A DNA stretch of 64,000 nt from Mesorhizobium caraganae (GTDB lineage: Bacteria; Pseudomonadota; Alphaproteobacteria; Rhizobiales; Rhizobiaceae). Shown piece by piece: positions 35,074-43,527 of the stretch (position 1 is the stretch's first letter; each line of letters opens with the position of its first letter). The notes beneath the pieces were generated by a model that saw only the letters and a list, made by a program, of their open reading frames with translations, had not been told where the DNA came from and ran no database searches. Position numbers and translations under genes: made by a program. The stretch covers positions 682,001 through 746,000 of the forward strand of contig NZ_JAFCGY010000001.1 in assembly GCF_016836705.1 (NCBI RefSeq), read 5' to 3'.

Positions 35074-36423
35074 ATGCAAACGACGTTTGGCACCGGGCAG
35101 GCAAGCAGGGAAAACTCGGATCTGGCGTTCACCGACACGCTGACCGGGCTTGGCAACCATCGCCGCTTCTTCGACAAGGTCGACCGCCTGATCAGCGACC
35201 GTGCAGACGATCCCGCGCCCTTCACCGTCGGCATTCTCGACCTCGACGGCTTCAAGCCAATCAACGATCTGTTCGGCCACAAGGCCGGCGACGACATATT
35301 GATCCAGGTGGCGATGCGGCTGCGCGCCTCGATGGACAGCCACTCCACTGTCTGCCGCATCGGCGCCGACGAATTCGCCTTCCTCTATCCGATGGTGTTC
35401 TCGGAGGAAGCCGCAGCCGAGAAGTCGCGCATGATGATCGAAATCCTGTCGGCGCCCTACGATGTCGGCGAACGCACCGCCAGGCTTTCGGCTTCGGTCG
35501 GTTGTTCGCTGTTCTATTCCGGCGACGAAACCACGGAAATCCTCGTCAACAAGGCCGAAACGGCGCTCTACCATGCCAAGCGTTCGGGCCGTGGCCGCGT
35601 CGTCGTCTATACCAGAGAGATGGAAGAGGCGGCCAAACGCGTCACCCGCATCGAGCAGGCGCTGCGCCGCGCCGTCTCGGCCGGCGAGGTGGAGCCGCAT
35701 TTCCAGCCGATCGTCGACCTCAACACCCGCCGCACCATTGGTTTCGAGACGCTGGCGCGCTGGACCGATCGCGACCTCGGCGTCGTCCCGCCGACCGTGT
35801 TCATTCCCATCGCCGAGGAGCGCGGCATCATCGGCCCGCTGTCGCAGCTGGTGCTGCGCAAGGCGACCGAAGCGGCGCGCAGCTGGCCGAAGGACCTGTT
35901 CCTGTCCTTCAACCTGTCGCCCTCGCAGCTCGTCGACCAGAACACCGGCCTGCACATATTGTCGATCCTCGACCGCACCGGCTTCGATCCGCGCCGGCTC
36001 GAGATCGAGATCACCGAAACCGGCCTGATGAACGATCCGGCCTCGGCGGAGAAGATCGTCGAGGATCTGCGCCGCGTCGGGATCCGCGTCTCGCTCGACG
36101 ATTTCGGCACCGGCCAGTCCTCTCTCGGCCGCTTGCGCGAATTCCACTTCGACAAGCTCAAGATCGACCGCGCCTTCGTCTCCTCGATCCTTGACGACCG
36201 TCCGTCCGAGCACATCATCCGCGCCATTCTCGCCATGTGCGAGGGGCTCGGCATGGACGTCGTCGCCGAAGGCATCGAGGAGGAGGCGCAGGCCGACCGC
36301 CTCGTCCAGTTCGGCTGCGCCGGCGGCCAGGGCTATCTGTTCGGCAAGCCGGTCGATGCCGACGCCACGCTCGGCTATCTCCGCGATTCCTATCGCGGCG
36401 CCCTCTACGCCAAGGCCATCTGA
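35074..36423 (+). CDS. GGDEF-EAL cyclic-di-GMP protein
   Basis: A 449-residue soluble protein without a sensor domain. The GGDEF domain (about 15-175) has the signature changed to GADEF (97-101), so glycine 2 is alanine and cyclase activity is doubtful; no RxxD inhibitory site precedes it. The EAL domain (190-445) keeps ETLAR (225-), FNLSPSQLV, ITETGLM, DDFGTGQSSL, KIDR and EGIE, so c-di-GMP phosphodiesterase activity is plausible. It stands alone. The degenerate GGDEF may serve to bind GTP and activate the EAL half, as known in other such proteins. Confidence 0.92.
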   Translation: MQTTFGTGQASRENSDLAFTDTLTGLGNHRRFFDKVDRLISDRADDPAPFTVGILDLDGFKPINDLFGHKAGDDILIQVAMRLRASMDSHSTVCRIGADEFAFLYPMVFSEEAAAEKSRMMIEILSAPYDVGERTARLSASVGCSLFYSGDETTEILVNKAETALYHAKRSGRGRVVVYTREMEEAAKRVTRIEQALRRAVSAGEVEPHFQPIVDLNTRRTIGFETLARWTDRDLGVVPPTVFIPIAEERGIIGPLSQLVLRKATEAARSWPKDLFLSFNLSPSQLVDQNTGLHILSILDRTGFDPRRLEIEITETGLMNDPASAEKIVEDLRRVGIRVSLDDFGTGQSSLGRLREFHFDKLKIDRAFVSSILDDRPSEHIIRAILAMCEGLGMDVVAEGIEEEAQADRLVQFGCAGGQGYLFGKPVDADATLGYLRDSYRGALYAKAI

Positions 36424-36569
36424 TCTCCGGTCTGCCGTGCGCCGAGCGGGTTTTGCCCATCGGCTTGCGTCTTTTTGTCTGACATAAGGCGAACAAATCG
36501 CCGGTTTCGCCCTTGCTCCCCGGACTTGGCTGGCTAGGATGCGCGCCGACCGGATCGGAGTAAGAAAAT

Positions 36570-37337
36570 ATGATGCCATCGGCGGATTTTGCCGACCTCA
36601 GGGACGCCTCGGTGCTGATCACCGGCGGCGGTTCCGGAATTGGTGCGGCGCTGACCGAGGGTTTTGTTCGCCAGGGCGCCAATGTCGCCTTCATCGACAT
36701 CGCCGATGGCCCAAGCACGCTGCTTGCCGACCGCGTCGAAAAGGAACTTGGCCGGCGGCCGCTCTACCTCAAGACCGATCTGCGCGATGTCGAGGCGTTG
36801 CGCGCCTCTGCTGCCCGGGCGGCAGAAGTGCATGGCGACGTCACCGTGCTGGTCAACAATGCCGCGTGGGACGAGCGCCACGATGTCGCTGAAGTCACCG
36901 TCGAATTCTGGGACAACAATCTCGCCGTCAATCTGCGCCCGCATTTTTTCACCGCGCAGGCGGTGGCGCCGGGCATGAAGCGGGCCGGCGGCGGCTCGAT
37001 CATCAACTTCACCTCGACCTCCTATCTCATCAACCATCCTGACATGCCGGCCTACACCGCCGCCAAGGCCGGCATCCTCGGTCTCACCAAAGGCCTCGCC
37101 GGCAAGCTCGGCGTCGATGGCATCCGCGTCAACGCGATTGCGCCGGGCTGGGTGATCACCGAGCGGCAAAGGGAACTCTGGGTCACCGAACAGGGGCTTG
37201 CCGCCCATGTCGCCAAGCAATGCATCAAGCAGGTCATGCAGCCCGAGGACATCGTCGGCACCGTGCTGTTCCTGGCTTCCGACGCCTCGCGCATGCTGAC
37301 GGCGCAAATGCTGATCGTCGACGGAGGTTTCCTGTGA
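36570..37337 (+). CDS. short-chain dehydrogenase/reductase (sugar dehydrogenase)
   Basis: A 255-residue classical SDR. The cofactor loop is TGGGSGIG near residue 18, then NNA, and the catalytic serine, Y-x-x-x-K are in TSTSYLINHPDMPAYTAAK. It is the first gene of a four-gene overlapping operon with dgoK, dgoA and a lactonase, so its likely job is NAD(P)-dependent oxidation of galactose or a similar aldose to the lactone. A ribosome site (GGAG) lies before the ATG at 36570. Confidence 0.85.
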   Translation: MMPSADFADLRDASVLITGGGSGIGAALTEGFVRQGANVAFIDIADGPSTLLADRVEKELGRRPLYLKTDLRDVEALRASAARAAEVHGDVTVLVNNAAWDERHDVAEVTVEFWDNNLAVNLRPHFFTAQAVAPGMKRAGGGSIINFTSTSYLINHPDMPAYTAAKAGILGLTKGLAGKLGVDGIRVNAIAPGWVITERQRELWVTEQGLAAHVAKQCIKQVMQPEDIVGTVLFLASDASRMLTAQMLIVDGGFL

Positions 37338-38302
37338 GCCCGACAAGCCAGGCAGCAGCGGGCAAAGGCCCGGCAGTCGCCGCCGTCGACTGGGGCACGA
37401 CCCGTATGCGGGTCTGGCTGATCGACGAGGCGGGTGGGGTGCTTGCCGAACGTCGCGGCGATGACGGCCTGATCACCGCGCAGCAAAAGGGTTTTGCCAC
37501 CATCCTTGAGGGACATCTGGCGGCGCTTGGCGCACCTGACACACTGCCGGTCATCATCTGCGGCATGGCCGGTTCGCGCCAGGGCTGGCTGGAAGCCCCC
37601 TACGTCACCGTGCCGGCGCCGATCGGAGCCATTCTCGCGGGTGCCGCCCGCATTCCTGGCCTCAGCCGCGACATCCGCATCGTGCCTGGCCTGGCGCAGC
37701 GCCTGGAAGACGCGCCGGATGTGATGCGCGGTGAGGAAACCCAGCTTGCCGGCGCCGGTTTGCCGGCTAAGGGGCGCCATCTCGTCTGCATGCCCGGCAC
37801 CCATTCGAAATGGGTTCTGGTCGAGGATGGCGCGGTCGATGGCTTCTGCACCTGGCCGACCGGCGAACTGTTCTCGGTGCTGGCCCAGCATTCGATCCTG
37901 CGTCATTCGCTGGGCGAGGCCCCGAAGCCGGTCACAGCTGACAATCCATTCTTCCAGGACTGGTGCCGCAAGGCGCTGGCCGAGGGCGGCGATGTCACCT
38001 CGCGGCTGTTCTCGATCCGCGCCGCCGGCCTGTTGCAGGACCTCAAGGCAGGTGACGCCGCCGCGTGCCTGTCCGGCCTGCTGATCGGCGGCGAAATCGC
38101 CTCGGCAGGCCGCCGCTACGGCGAAAGCGCCACCGCAATCGTGCTGGTCGCCTCCGGTGCGCTTGCCGCGCTTTACCGGCAGGCGCTCGACCTGGCAGGT
38201 CTTGCCGTGAGGACGGTCGACGCCGACGAGGCGGTGCGTGCCGGCCTGATCGAGGCCGCGCGGGAAAATGGCATGATTGCCAGAAATGGAGTGAGCGCGT
38301 GA
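37334..38302 (+). CDS. dgoK: 2-dehydro-3-deoxygalactonokinase
   Basis: A 322-residue kinase that phosphorylates 2-keto-3-deoxy-galactonate with ATP. The ASKHA-like start AAVDWGTTRMRVWLID and the CMPGTHSKWV and GLLIGGEIAS blocks match DgoK. A GTG start overlaps the SDR stop by 4 bp (GTGA). The following aldolase gene overlaps its stop in the same way. Product goes to DgoA, giving pyruvate and glyceraldehyde 3-phosphate. Confidence 0.9.
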   Translation: MSPTSQAAAGKGPAVAAVDWGTTRMRVWLIDEAGGVLAERRGDDGLITAQQKGFATILEGHLAALGAPDTLPVIICGMAGSRQGWLEAPYVTVPAPIGAILAGAARIPGLSRDIRIVPGLAQRLEDAPDVMRGEETQLAGAGLPAKGRHLVCMPGTHSKWVLVEDGAVDGFCTWPTGELFSVLAQHSILRHSLGEAPKPVTADNPFFQDWCRKALAEGGDVTSRLFSIRAAGLLQDLKAGDAAACLSGLLIGGEIASAGRRYGESATAIVLVASGALAALYRQALDLAGLAVRTVDADEAVRAGLIEAARENGMIARNGVSA

Positions 38303-38940
38303 TCCAGACCGCACCTTTCCCGAAGTTCAAGCGTGGTCTTGTCGCCATTCTGCGCGGGCTGAGGCCTGGCGAGGCTGTCGCCATCGGCCAGGCGCTGTTT
38401 GATGCCGGCATCGAGGCCATCGAAGTGCCGCTCAATTCGCCCGAGCCGTTCGTCTCGATCGCCAGCATTGTCGCGGCGTTGCCCAGGACGGCGCTGGTCG
38501 GCGCCGGCACGGTGCTGACTTCAGCCGATGTCGACGCTTTGGCCAAGGCCGGCGGCAAACTGCTGGTCAGCCCTAACATCGATGCCGAGGTCATGGCCCG
38601 CGCCATGCACCATGGCATGGTGACGATGCCCGGTGTGTTCACCCCCACCGAAGCGTTTCTGGCCATCCGGCTTGGCGCCTCGGCGCTGAAATTCTTCCCG
38701 GCAAGCGTGCTTGGCGCCGGCGGCATTTCGGCGATGCGCGCCGTGCTGCCTGCCGACACCGTGGTCGGCGCGGTCGGTGGCGTTTCGGAGAAAGACTTTG
38801 CCGGCTACAAGTCGGCTGGGGTGACCGCTTTCGGCCTCGGCTCCAGCCTGTTCAAACCCGGCATGAGCGTCGACGAGGTGGCCACGCGTGCCCGGGCGGC
38901 GGTGATGGCCTGGGATGCGGCGTTCGGCGGAGAGGCATGA
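38299..38940 (+). CDS. dgoA: 2-dehydro-3-deoxy-6-phosphogalactonate aldolase
   Basis: A 213-residue class I aldolase of the KDPG/KDPGal family. Visible are the glutamate-containing start VAILRGLRPGEA, GAGTVLT, the Schiff-base lysine in LKFFPAS, and GAVGGVSEKDFAGYKSAG. The neighbouring DgoK makes the galactonate-type assignment preferable to Eda. It starts at GTG 38299 within the dgoK stop and its own stop overlaps the lactonase start, so the operon is tightly coupled. Confidence 0.9.
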   Translation: MIQTAPFPKFKRGLVAILRGLRPGEAVAIGQALFDAGIEAIEVPLNSPEPFVSIASIVAALPRTALVGAGTVLTSADVDALAKAGGKLLVSPNIDAEVMARAMHHGMVTMPGVFTPTEAFLAIRLGASALKFFPASVLGAGGISAMRAVLPADTVVGAVGGVSEKDFAGYKSAGVTAFGLGSSLFKPGMSVDEVATRARAAVMAWDAAFGGEA

Positions 38941-39815
38941 TGGACAAGGTTTCGGTCTTCTCGGATCATATCTGCGAACTCGGCGAGGGGCCGAGCTACG
39001 ATCCGGCCACCGATACGCTGTTCTGGTTCGACATCGTCAACGGGCTTTTGCTGGAGCAGGGCGTCACCTCAGCTGTGCTGAAAGTCCATGAGCTCGGCCA
39101 GATGGCCAGCGCCATCGCCATCATCGACGACAAGCGCCGGCTTATCGCCACCGAGACCGGCCTGCACGTCCGTGATGTCTCGACCGGCAAGCTGACGCTG
39201 CATACGGCCATCGAAGCCGACAATGCGCTGACGCGCTCCAACGATTCGCGTGTCCACCCTTGCGGCGCCTTCTGGGTCGGCACCATGGCCAAAAACGAGG
39301 GCAAGGGCGCCGGCTCGATCTACTGGTTCTTCAAAGGCGAGCTGCGTACGCTTTACACCGGCATCACCGTGTCGAACTCGATTTGTTTCTCGCAGGATGG
39401 GACGATTGCCTACTACACCGACACCGCGACCGGTCTTTTGATGCGCGTCGCCTGCGATCCGGCGACCGGCCTGCCGGTTGGCGAATCGAAAGTGTTCGTC
39501 GACCACCGCTCCTCGAAGGGCTATGTCGACGGCTCGGTCGTCGACCGCGACGGCGTGTTGTGGAACGCCGTCTGGGGCGGCAAGGCGGTCAAGGCTTATG
39601 CGCCCGACGGCACGCTGCTGCGCGAAATCCCGATGCCGGCGACGCAGTCCTCTTGCCCGGCCTTTGTCGGTTTCAAGGCCGACCGGTTGGCGGTGACCTC
39701 GGCCTGGAAGGGCAAGGACCACAAGCAGCGCAAGCTCGACCCGCAGGCCGGCATGACCTTCCTGCTCGACATCCCTGTCAACGGCCGCTTCGAGCCACGC
39801 GTGCTGATCGCCTGA
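38937..39815 (+). CDS. SMP-30/gluconolactonase family sugar lactonase
   Basis: A 292-residue cytoplasmic six-bladed propeller. It has the metal-ligand glutamate in CELGEGPSYDP, the RSNDSRVHPCGAFWVGTM block and NSICFSQDGTIAYYTDTATG, typical of sugar lactonases. There is no signal peptide, unlike the propeller at 10910-11767. In context it should open the aldonolactone made by the SDR. It completes the four-gene operon; galactonate dehydratase (DgoD), needed to link lactonase to DgoK, is not in this operon. Confidence 0.9.
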   Translation: MMDKVSVFSDHICELGEGPSYDPATDTLFWFDIVNGLLLEQGVTSAVLKVHELGQMASAIAIIDDKRRLIATETGLHVRDVSTGKLTLHTAIEADNALTRSNDSRVHPCGAFWVGTMAKNEGKGAGSIYWFFKGELRTLYTGITVSNSICFSQDGTIAYYTDTATGLLMRVACDPATGLPVGESKVFVDHRSSKGYVDGSVVDRDGVLWNAVWGGKAVKAYAPDGTLLREIPMPATQSSCPAFVGFKADRLAVTSAWKGKDHKQRKLDPQAGMTFLLDIPVNGRFEPRVLIA

Positions 39816-39936
39816 GAGGCACCAGTGCTTCGGGTGAGGGTTGTCACGCAACCGCCCGGCCCGGTCGGTTTCACGCAAGCCGATGGTGCTTGCCGTGCGA
39901 TGGTAATAGCCTCTATCGCCGGGAGCCGACCATTCA

Positions 39937-40995
39937 ATGCCGCAGAACCACCCGACCCTGATCCTCGTCCACGAGCCGGAAAAGGCCTGTTTCGATCGAC
40001 TGGTTGCCGATGGCTTTCCTGCCGAGCGTGCCCTGGAAATCTCGTCCTATTTGGCGCAATCGACCGATCTTGCCCCCGAATTCGATGAACTTGCCGCCGC
40101 TTGCGAGCGACGAAGCCTCGCCTTCCTGCCGGTCGAACTCGACGATGCGGCAGCAACGCTGGCGAAAGCCGATCCTGAAACGACCTTGGTCTGGACGCTG
40201 ACCGACGGCATCGCCTATTTCCGCGGTGCGGTGGCACCGGCGCTCGCCAGGCTGAGTGGGCTCAAAACCATTGGCGCCGACGATGCGCTGTTCGCGCTCT
40301 GCCAGGACAAGTTCCGTTCCGGCGCCGTGCTCGGCGCGCTCGGCCTGCCGGTGCCGCAGGCCGGCCTCGCCCGCGACGGCCGCTGGCTGACCGAGCCGCC
40401 GCCATCAGCCGCCGGCTGGTTCGTCAAGCCCAACAGGCTCGGCTCCAAGGTCGGCATCTGGCCGGATTCGCGCTGCCACGAGCTGCAGCACGCGCTGGAA
40501 CTTAGCCGGCGTGTCTATGCCGCCTATCGCGACGATGTCGTCGTCCAGCCCTATGTCACCGGCCGCAATGTCCGCGCCAGCTTCCTCGGGCTTGAGCCGG
40601 AAACCGGCGCCGAAGCGCTCGGCATCGCCTTTGTCGATTCCGGCGGCGATTTCCAGACCATGGCCGACTCGATGGCGCTTTACGGCGACACCGGCGAGGC
40701 CGCCAAGGCAGCCGGGCTCTACAGCGAACCGGTGCTGGAGCCGGTCATCGACGCCCAGCCGGCCGCCGCGGCAACCATCCGTCGTATTACCGAGCGACTA
40801 ATGAGCGGGCTTGGCCTGCGCGACGTGTTTTCCATCGACTTCAGGGTCGAGGCCGACGATCACGTCCACCTCATCGAGTTCGAGGTCTGCCCCGGTCTAC
40901 CCTGCTTCGATTTCCGTGCCTATTGCCGAACACAGTGGGGCATGACACTGACCGATGCGATGGCCGCAACCGCCACTAACCGGTTCAAGCGCTAG
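39937..40995 (+). CDS. ATP-grasp ligase of unknown specificity (D-Ala-D-Ala ligase-like)
   Basis: A 352-residue enzyme with an ATP-grasp core: FVKPNRLGSKVGIWPDSR at about residue 165 for ATP phosphates, VVQPYVTGRNVRASFLG, and the metal site in HLIEFEVCPGLPCFDFRAY near the C-terminus. The layout is that of D-Ala-D-Ala ligase, but the N-terminal substrate half is different, so the amino acid or peptide joined cannot be predicted. It is 121 bp after the lactonase gene and probably separate. Its TAG stop begins a palindromic element. Confidence 0.78.
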   Translation: MPQNHPTLILVHEPEKACFDRLVADGFPAERALEISSYLAQSTDLAPEFDELAAACERRSLAFLPVELDDAAATLAKADPETTLVWTLTDGIAYFRGAVAPALARLSGLKTIGADDALFALCQDKFRSGAVLGALGLPVPQAGLARDGRWLTEPPPSAAGWFVKPNRLGSKVGIWPDSRCHELQHALELSRRVYAAYRDDVVVQPYVTGRNVRASFLGLEPETGAEALGIAFVDSGGDFQTMADSMALYGDTGEAAKAAGLYSEPVLEPVIDAQPAAAATIRRITERLMSGLGLRDVFSIDFRVEADDHVHLIEFEVCPGLPCFDFRAYCRTQWGMTLTDAMAATATNRFKR

Positions 40996-41096
40996 AGCAA
41001 TTCCAGGAAAAGTGTGAGCGGTTTTCCGTACGGAATTGCGTCAAAACAAGGAGATAGAGCGGTTCGCCGTTTCCCGTGAAACGGTGAAATGCTCTA
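40993..41096. repeat. two-hairpin intergenic element, full copy (family A)
   Basis: Hairpin 1 has arms GCAATTCC (40997-41004) and GGAATTGC (41032-41039) around AAAAGTGTGAGCGGTTTT. Hairpin 2 has arms TAGAGC (41055-41060) and GCTCTA (41091-41096) around a CCGTTTC/GAAACGG stem. The first three bases are the TAG stop of the ATP-grasp gene and the last three, read on the minus strand, are the TAG stop of the DUF1330 gene. The element therefore fills exactly the gap between two convergent genes. Confidence 0.85.
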
Positions 41097-41381
41097 GACC
41101 CCCTCCACCAGCACGATCTCGCCGTCGGCCACCTTCTGGCGGATGGCGACGGCGCGCTGGTATTCCGGCGAGTGATAGCAATCATGCGCCACGCTGAGCG
41201 ATTCGAATTCGATGATGACGTTGCGGGCGCGGCCTTGGCCCTCGGCCTTTTCGTGCTCGCCGCCGCGCGCCAGGAATTTCGCGCCGAAGCGCTCGAAGGC
41301 GAGCTTCGACGCCGCGACATAATCCTTGTAGCCTTCAGCATCGCGCACATCGACGCGGGCGATCCAGTATCCCTTTGGCAT
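41094..41381 (-). CDS. DUF1330 family protein
   Basis: A 95-residue protein of the DUF1330 ferredoxin-like (dimeric alpha-beta barrel) family, recognised by MPKGYWIARVDVRDAEGYKD, FLARGG and IIEFESLSVAHDCYHSPEYQ. Function is unknown; the fold is shared with small monooxygenases. The ATG at 41381 has an AGGAGAA ribosome site. pyrF ends 25 bp before its start, so DUF1330 is probably distal in a pyrF transcript, and its stop lies in the palindromic element. Confidence 0.85.
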   Translation of the reverse strand: MPKGYWIARVDVRDAEGYKDYVAASKLAFERFGAKFLARGGEHEKAEGQGRARNVIIEFESLSVAHDCYHSPEYQRAVAIRQKVADGEIVLVEGV

Positions 41382-41406
41382 TGTTCTTCTCCTGGTTCGA
41401 AAAATG

Positions 41407-42090
41407 TCAGGCGGCGCGCATCTCTTCCAGTATGGCCTCCGCCGCTGCACGCCTGTCGCTTGCAGCGACGATCGGGCGGCCCACAACAAGATGGCTGGAG
41501 CCGTTGCGGATTGCCTGGCCAGGCGTCACCACCCGCTTCTGGTCGCCGTGGTCGCTGCCCTTGGGCCGGATGCCGGGTGTCACCACCGCCAGGTCGGGGC
41601 CGACGATGCGGCGCACCGCTTCCGCCTCCTCGGCCGAGCAGACGACGCCACCCATGCCGGCATGCAGCGCCTGTTCGGCTCGCCTCAGCACCAGCGTGTG
41701 CGGATCGTATTCATAGCCGGCGTCGATCACGTCCTGCTCGTCCATCGAGGTCAGCACGCTGACCGCCAGCAGGCAGAGATCGCTGCCCTTGGCGGCTTCC
41801 ACCGCGGCACGCATCGCCTTGGGATAGGCATGGATGGTAAGCATGGTCATGCCCATGCGCACGATGTTCTCGACACCTTTGGCCACGGTGTGGTCGATGT
41901 CGAGCAGCTTCATGTCGAGAAAGATCTTGGTGCCGCCGCTGGCCAGCTCCCTGGCGAAGTCTAGCCCGCCGGCGAAGGCCAGTTGATAGCCGATCTTGTA
42001 GAAGGAGACGACGCCATCGAGCTCGCGCACCGCATGTTCGGCTTCTTTCACCGTCGGCAAGTCGAGGCCGACAATCAGCCTGTCTCTCAT
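41407..42090 (-). CDS. pyrF: orotidine 5'-phosphate decarboxylase
   Basis: A 227-residue TIM-barrel enzyme that makes UMP from OMP, the last step of pyrimidine synthesis. The family signatures are [22 protein letters not shown], the catalytic [15 protein letters not shown], and [18 protein letters not shown]. The ATG at 42090 begins [10 protein letters not shown] and gives the normal length. It sits between an FMN reductase gene and DUF1330 on the same strand with short gaps. Confidence 0.95.
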   Translation of the reverse strand: MRDRLIVGLDLPTVKEAEHAVRELDGVVSFYKIGYQLAFAGGLDFARELASGGTKIFLDMKLLDIDHTVAKGVENIVRMGMTMLTIHAYPKAMRAAVEAAKGSDLCLLAVSVLTSMDEQDVIDAGYEYDPHTLVLRRAEQALHAGMGGVVCSAEEAEAVRRIVGPDLAVVTPGIRPKGSDHGDQKRVVTPGQAIRNGSSHLVVGRPIVAASDRRAAAEAILEEMRAA

Positions 42091-42116
42091 GGTGTGTGCC
42101 TGCATGGCTCCGGCAA

Positions 42117-42713
42117 TCATGCCCCGATCCGGGTCGACAGCATGCGCGAGGTTTCCATCAGCGTGCGGCATAGGTGCTCCATCGATTTGTTCAGTCTCTC
42201 ATCCCTGAAATTGCCGTCGGCGTCGAAGGCACTGCCGCCATCGGCTACCGAGCATTCCGGCGTCACCACTTCCATCCGGCAGCGCACCAGCACGGCGCGC
42301 AGATGGTTGATGCAGCGTATCCCTGCGAAATGTCCGTTGGAAGACGAGCACAGCCCGGCGACCTTGCCGGCAAACGGCCTGAACGTGCGGCCACTATCCG
42401 TGCGCACCCGGCTTACCCAGTCGATCGTGTTCTTGAGCAGCGGCGGGATCGAGCCGTTATATTCCGGCGTCGCGATCAGCAGTCCGTCATGGGCGGCGAT
42501 CAGACGGCCAAGCTTCACGGCATTGTCGGGAACGCCTTTTTCCTTTTCGAGATCTTCGTCCAGGATCGGCAGCGTATAGTCAGCCAGCGAAATGCGCGTC
42601 ACCTCGGCGCCCTGCATGGCCAGCTCCTTCTGCGCCACATCGGCGGTCCTGCCGCTGAAGGCGCCGCTGCGCACCGAGCCGGCAAAGACGAGGATTTTCG
42701 GAATCACTGCCAT
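42117..42713 (-). CDS. NADPH-dependent FMN reductase family protein
   Basis: A 198-residue flavodoxin-like protein. The phosphate loop is [13 protein letters not shown] near the N-terminus and [22 protein letters not shown] is the central family motif. Such proteins (SsuE, ChrR, azoreductase-like) reduce FMN, quinones or azo dyes. The ATG at 42713 begins [10 protein letters not shown]. It ends 26 bp before pyrF starts, so joint transcription with pyrF is likely. Confidence 0.88.
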   Translation of the reverse strand: MAVIPKILVFAGSVRSGAFSGRTADVAQKELAMQGAEVTRISLADYTLPILDEDLEKEKGVPDNAVKLGRLIAAHDGLLIATPEYNGSIPPLLKNTIDWVSRVRTDSGRTFRPFAGKVAGLCSSSNGHFAGIRCINHLRAVLVRCRMEVVTPECSVADGGSAFDADGNFRDERLNKSMEHLCRTLMETSRMLSTRIGA

Positions 42714-42759
42714 TGGCCAACCTTGTACCCGGGACAGGTACAGCCAAGGATCACTCGAA

Positions 42760-43365
42760 TCAATGCGCCTCGCGGCGGTAGATCCACAGCTGCGTCGGCG
42801 GGATGTTGCGGAAGATGAAATCAAAATGCTTGACCGTGTAGTCGCCGCGGCCGGGCGGGATCGGCGACAGCGGCCCGTAGGTCAGCTGTACGATCGGCCG
42901 CCCCACCGGGATGCGGTCGAGCAGGCTTTCGATATAGGCGATTCGCTGTGCGACCGGGAAGTTGAGCAGCGGCACGCCGGAGACGACGGAATCGAAGACC
43001 ACGTCTCGCTTGTCGCCGAGCGTCGCATTGAGATTGAAGGCGTCGCCCTCGATGACGTTGACACCGGGATAGAGCTGGCGCAGGTGGCGCACGAAATCGG
43101 TGTTGTATTCGACCGCATAGAGATTTTCGGGCTTCACGCCCTGGGCGAGGATGGCGCGGGTGATGACGCCCGTGCCCGGGCCGACCTCAAGCACCGGCAG
43201 GCCGGACTTCGGATTGACGATCGAAGCCATCTTGCGGGCGGTGATGGAGCTTGTCGGCACGATCGAGCCGACGGTCTTCGGCTTGTCGATCCAGCCTTTG
43301 AAGAATTTGAGTTCGTCGTCGAACTTTTCCGCCAGCGCCTTCCGCAATCCCGGACCACGTGCCAT
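42760..43365 (-). CDS. pmtA: phospholipid N-methyltransferase (Sinorhizobium type)
   Basis: A 201-residue SAM-dependent methyltransferase. The start of the conserved region, FFKGWIDKPKTVGSIVPTSS, and the SAM loop LEVGPGTGVITRAIL match rhizobial PmtA, which methylates phosphatidylethanolamine three times to phosphatidylcholine, a lipid needed for symbiosis in this group. KsgA-like proteins share the fold but not the first motif. The ATG at 43365 is chosen over the upstream codon at 43380. It has a good ribosome site (GAGGAGAAC). Confidence 0.88.
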   Translation of the reverse strand: MARGPGLRKALAEKFDDELKFFKGWIDKPKTVGSIVPTSSITARKMASIVNPKSGLPVLEVGPGTGVITRAILAQGVKPENLYAVEYNTDFVRHLRQLYPGVNVIEGDAFNLNATLGDKRDVVFDSVVSGVPLLNFPVAQRIAYIESLLDRIPVGRPIVQLTYGPLSPIPPGRGDYTVKHFDFIFRNIPPTQLWIYRREAH

Positions 43366-43468
43366 GCAAGTTCTCCTCAACCACCCCCCTGCACGCTACT
43401 TAGCAGCTAACAGGTCCAAGGCAAGGCACGATCTGGCATAAGATGTTGATGACGTTCGGGAAGCGCTA

Positions 43469-43516
43469 ACGCAAGTCGCCCAAAAGTGTGAAGCGGTTTG
43501 GGACAACGACTTGCGT
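43469..43516. repeat. intergenic hairpin, single-hairpin copy (family A)
   Basis: Arms ACGCAAGTCG (43469-43478) and CGACTTGCGT (43507-43516) continue inwards as CCCAAA (43479-43484) and TTTGGG (43497-43502), leaving the loop AGTGTGAAGCGG. The loop is identical to that of the copies at 54331 and 61910 although both arms differ. It lies between dnaJ, whose stop is 12 bp away, and the pmtA start. Confidence 0.8.
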
Positions 43517-43527
43517 CAGGAAAAATG

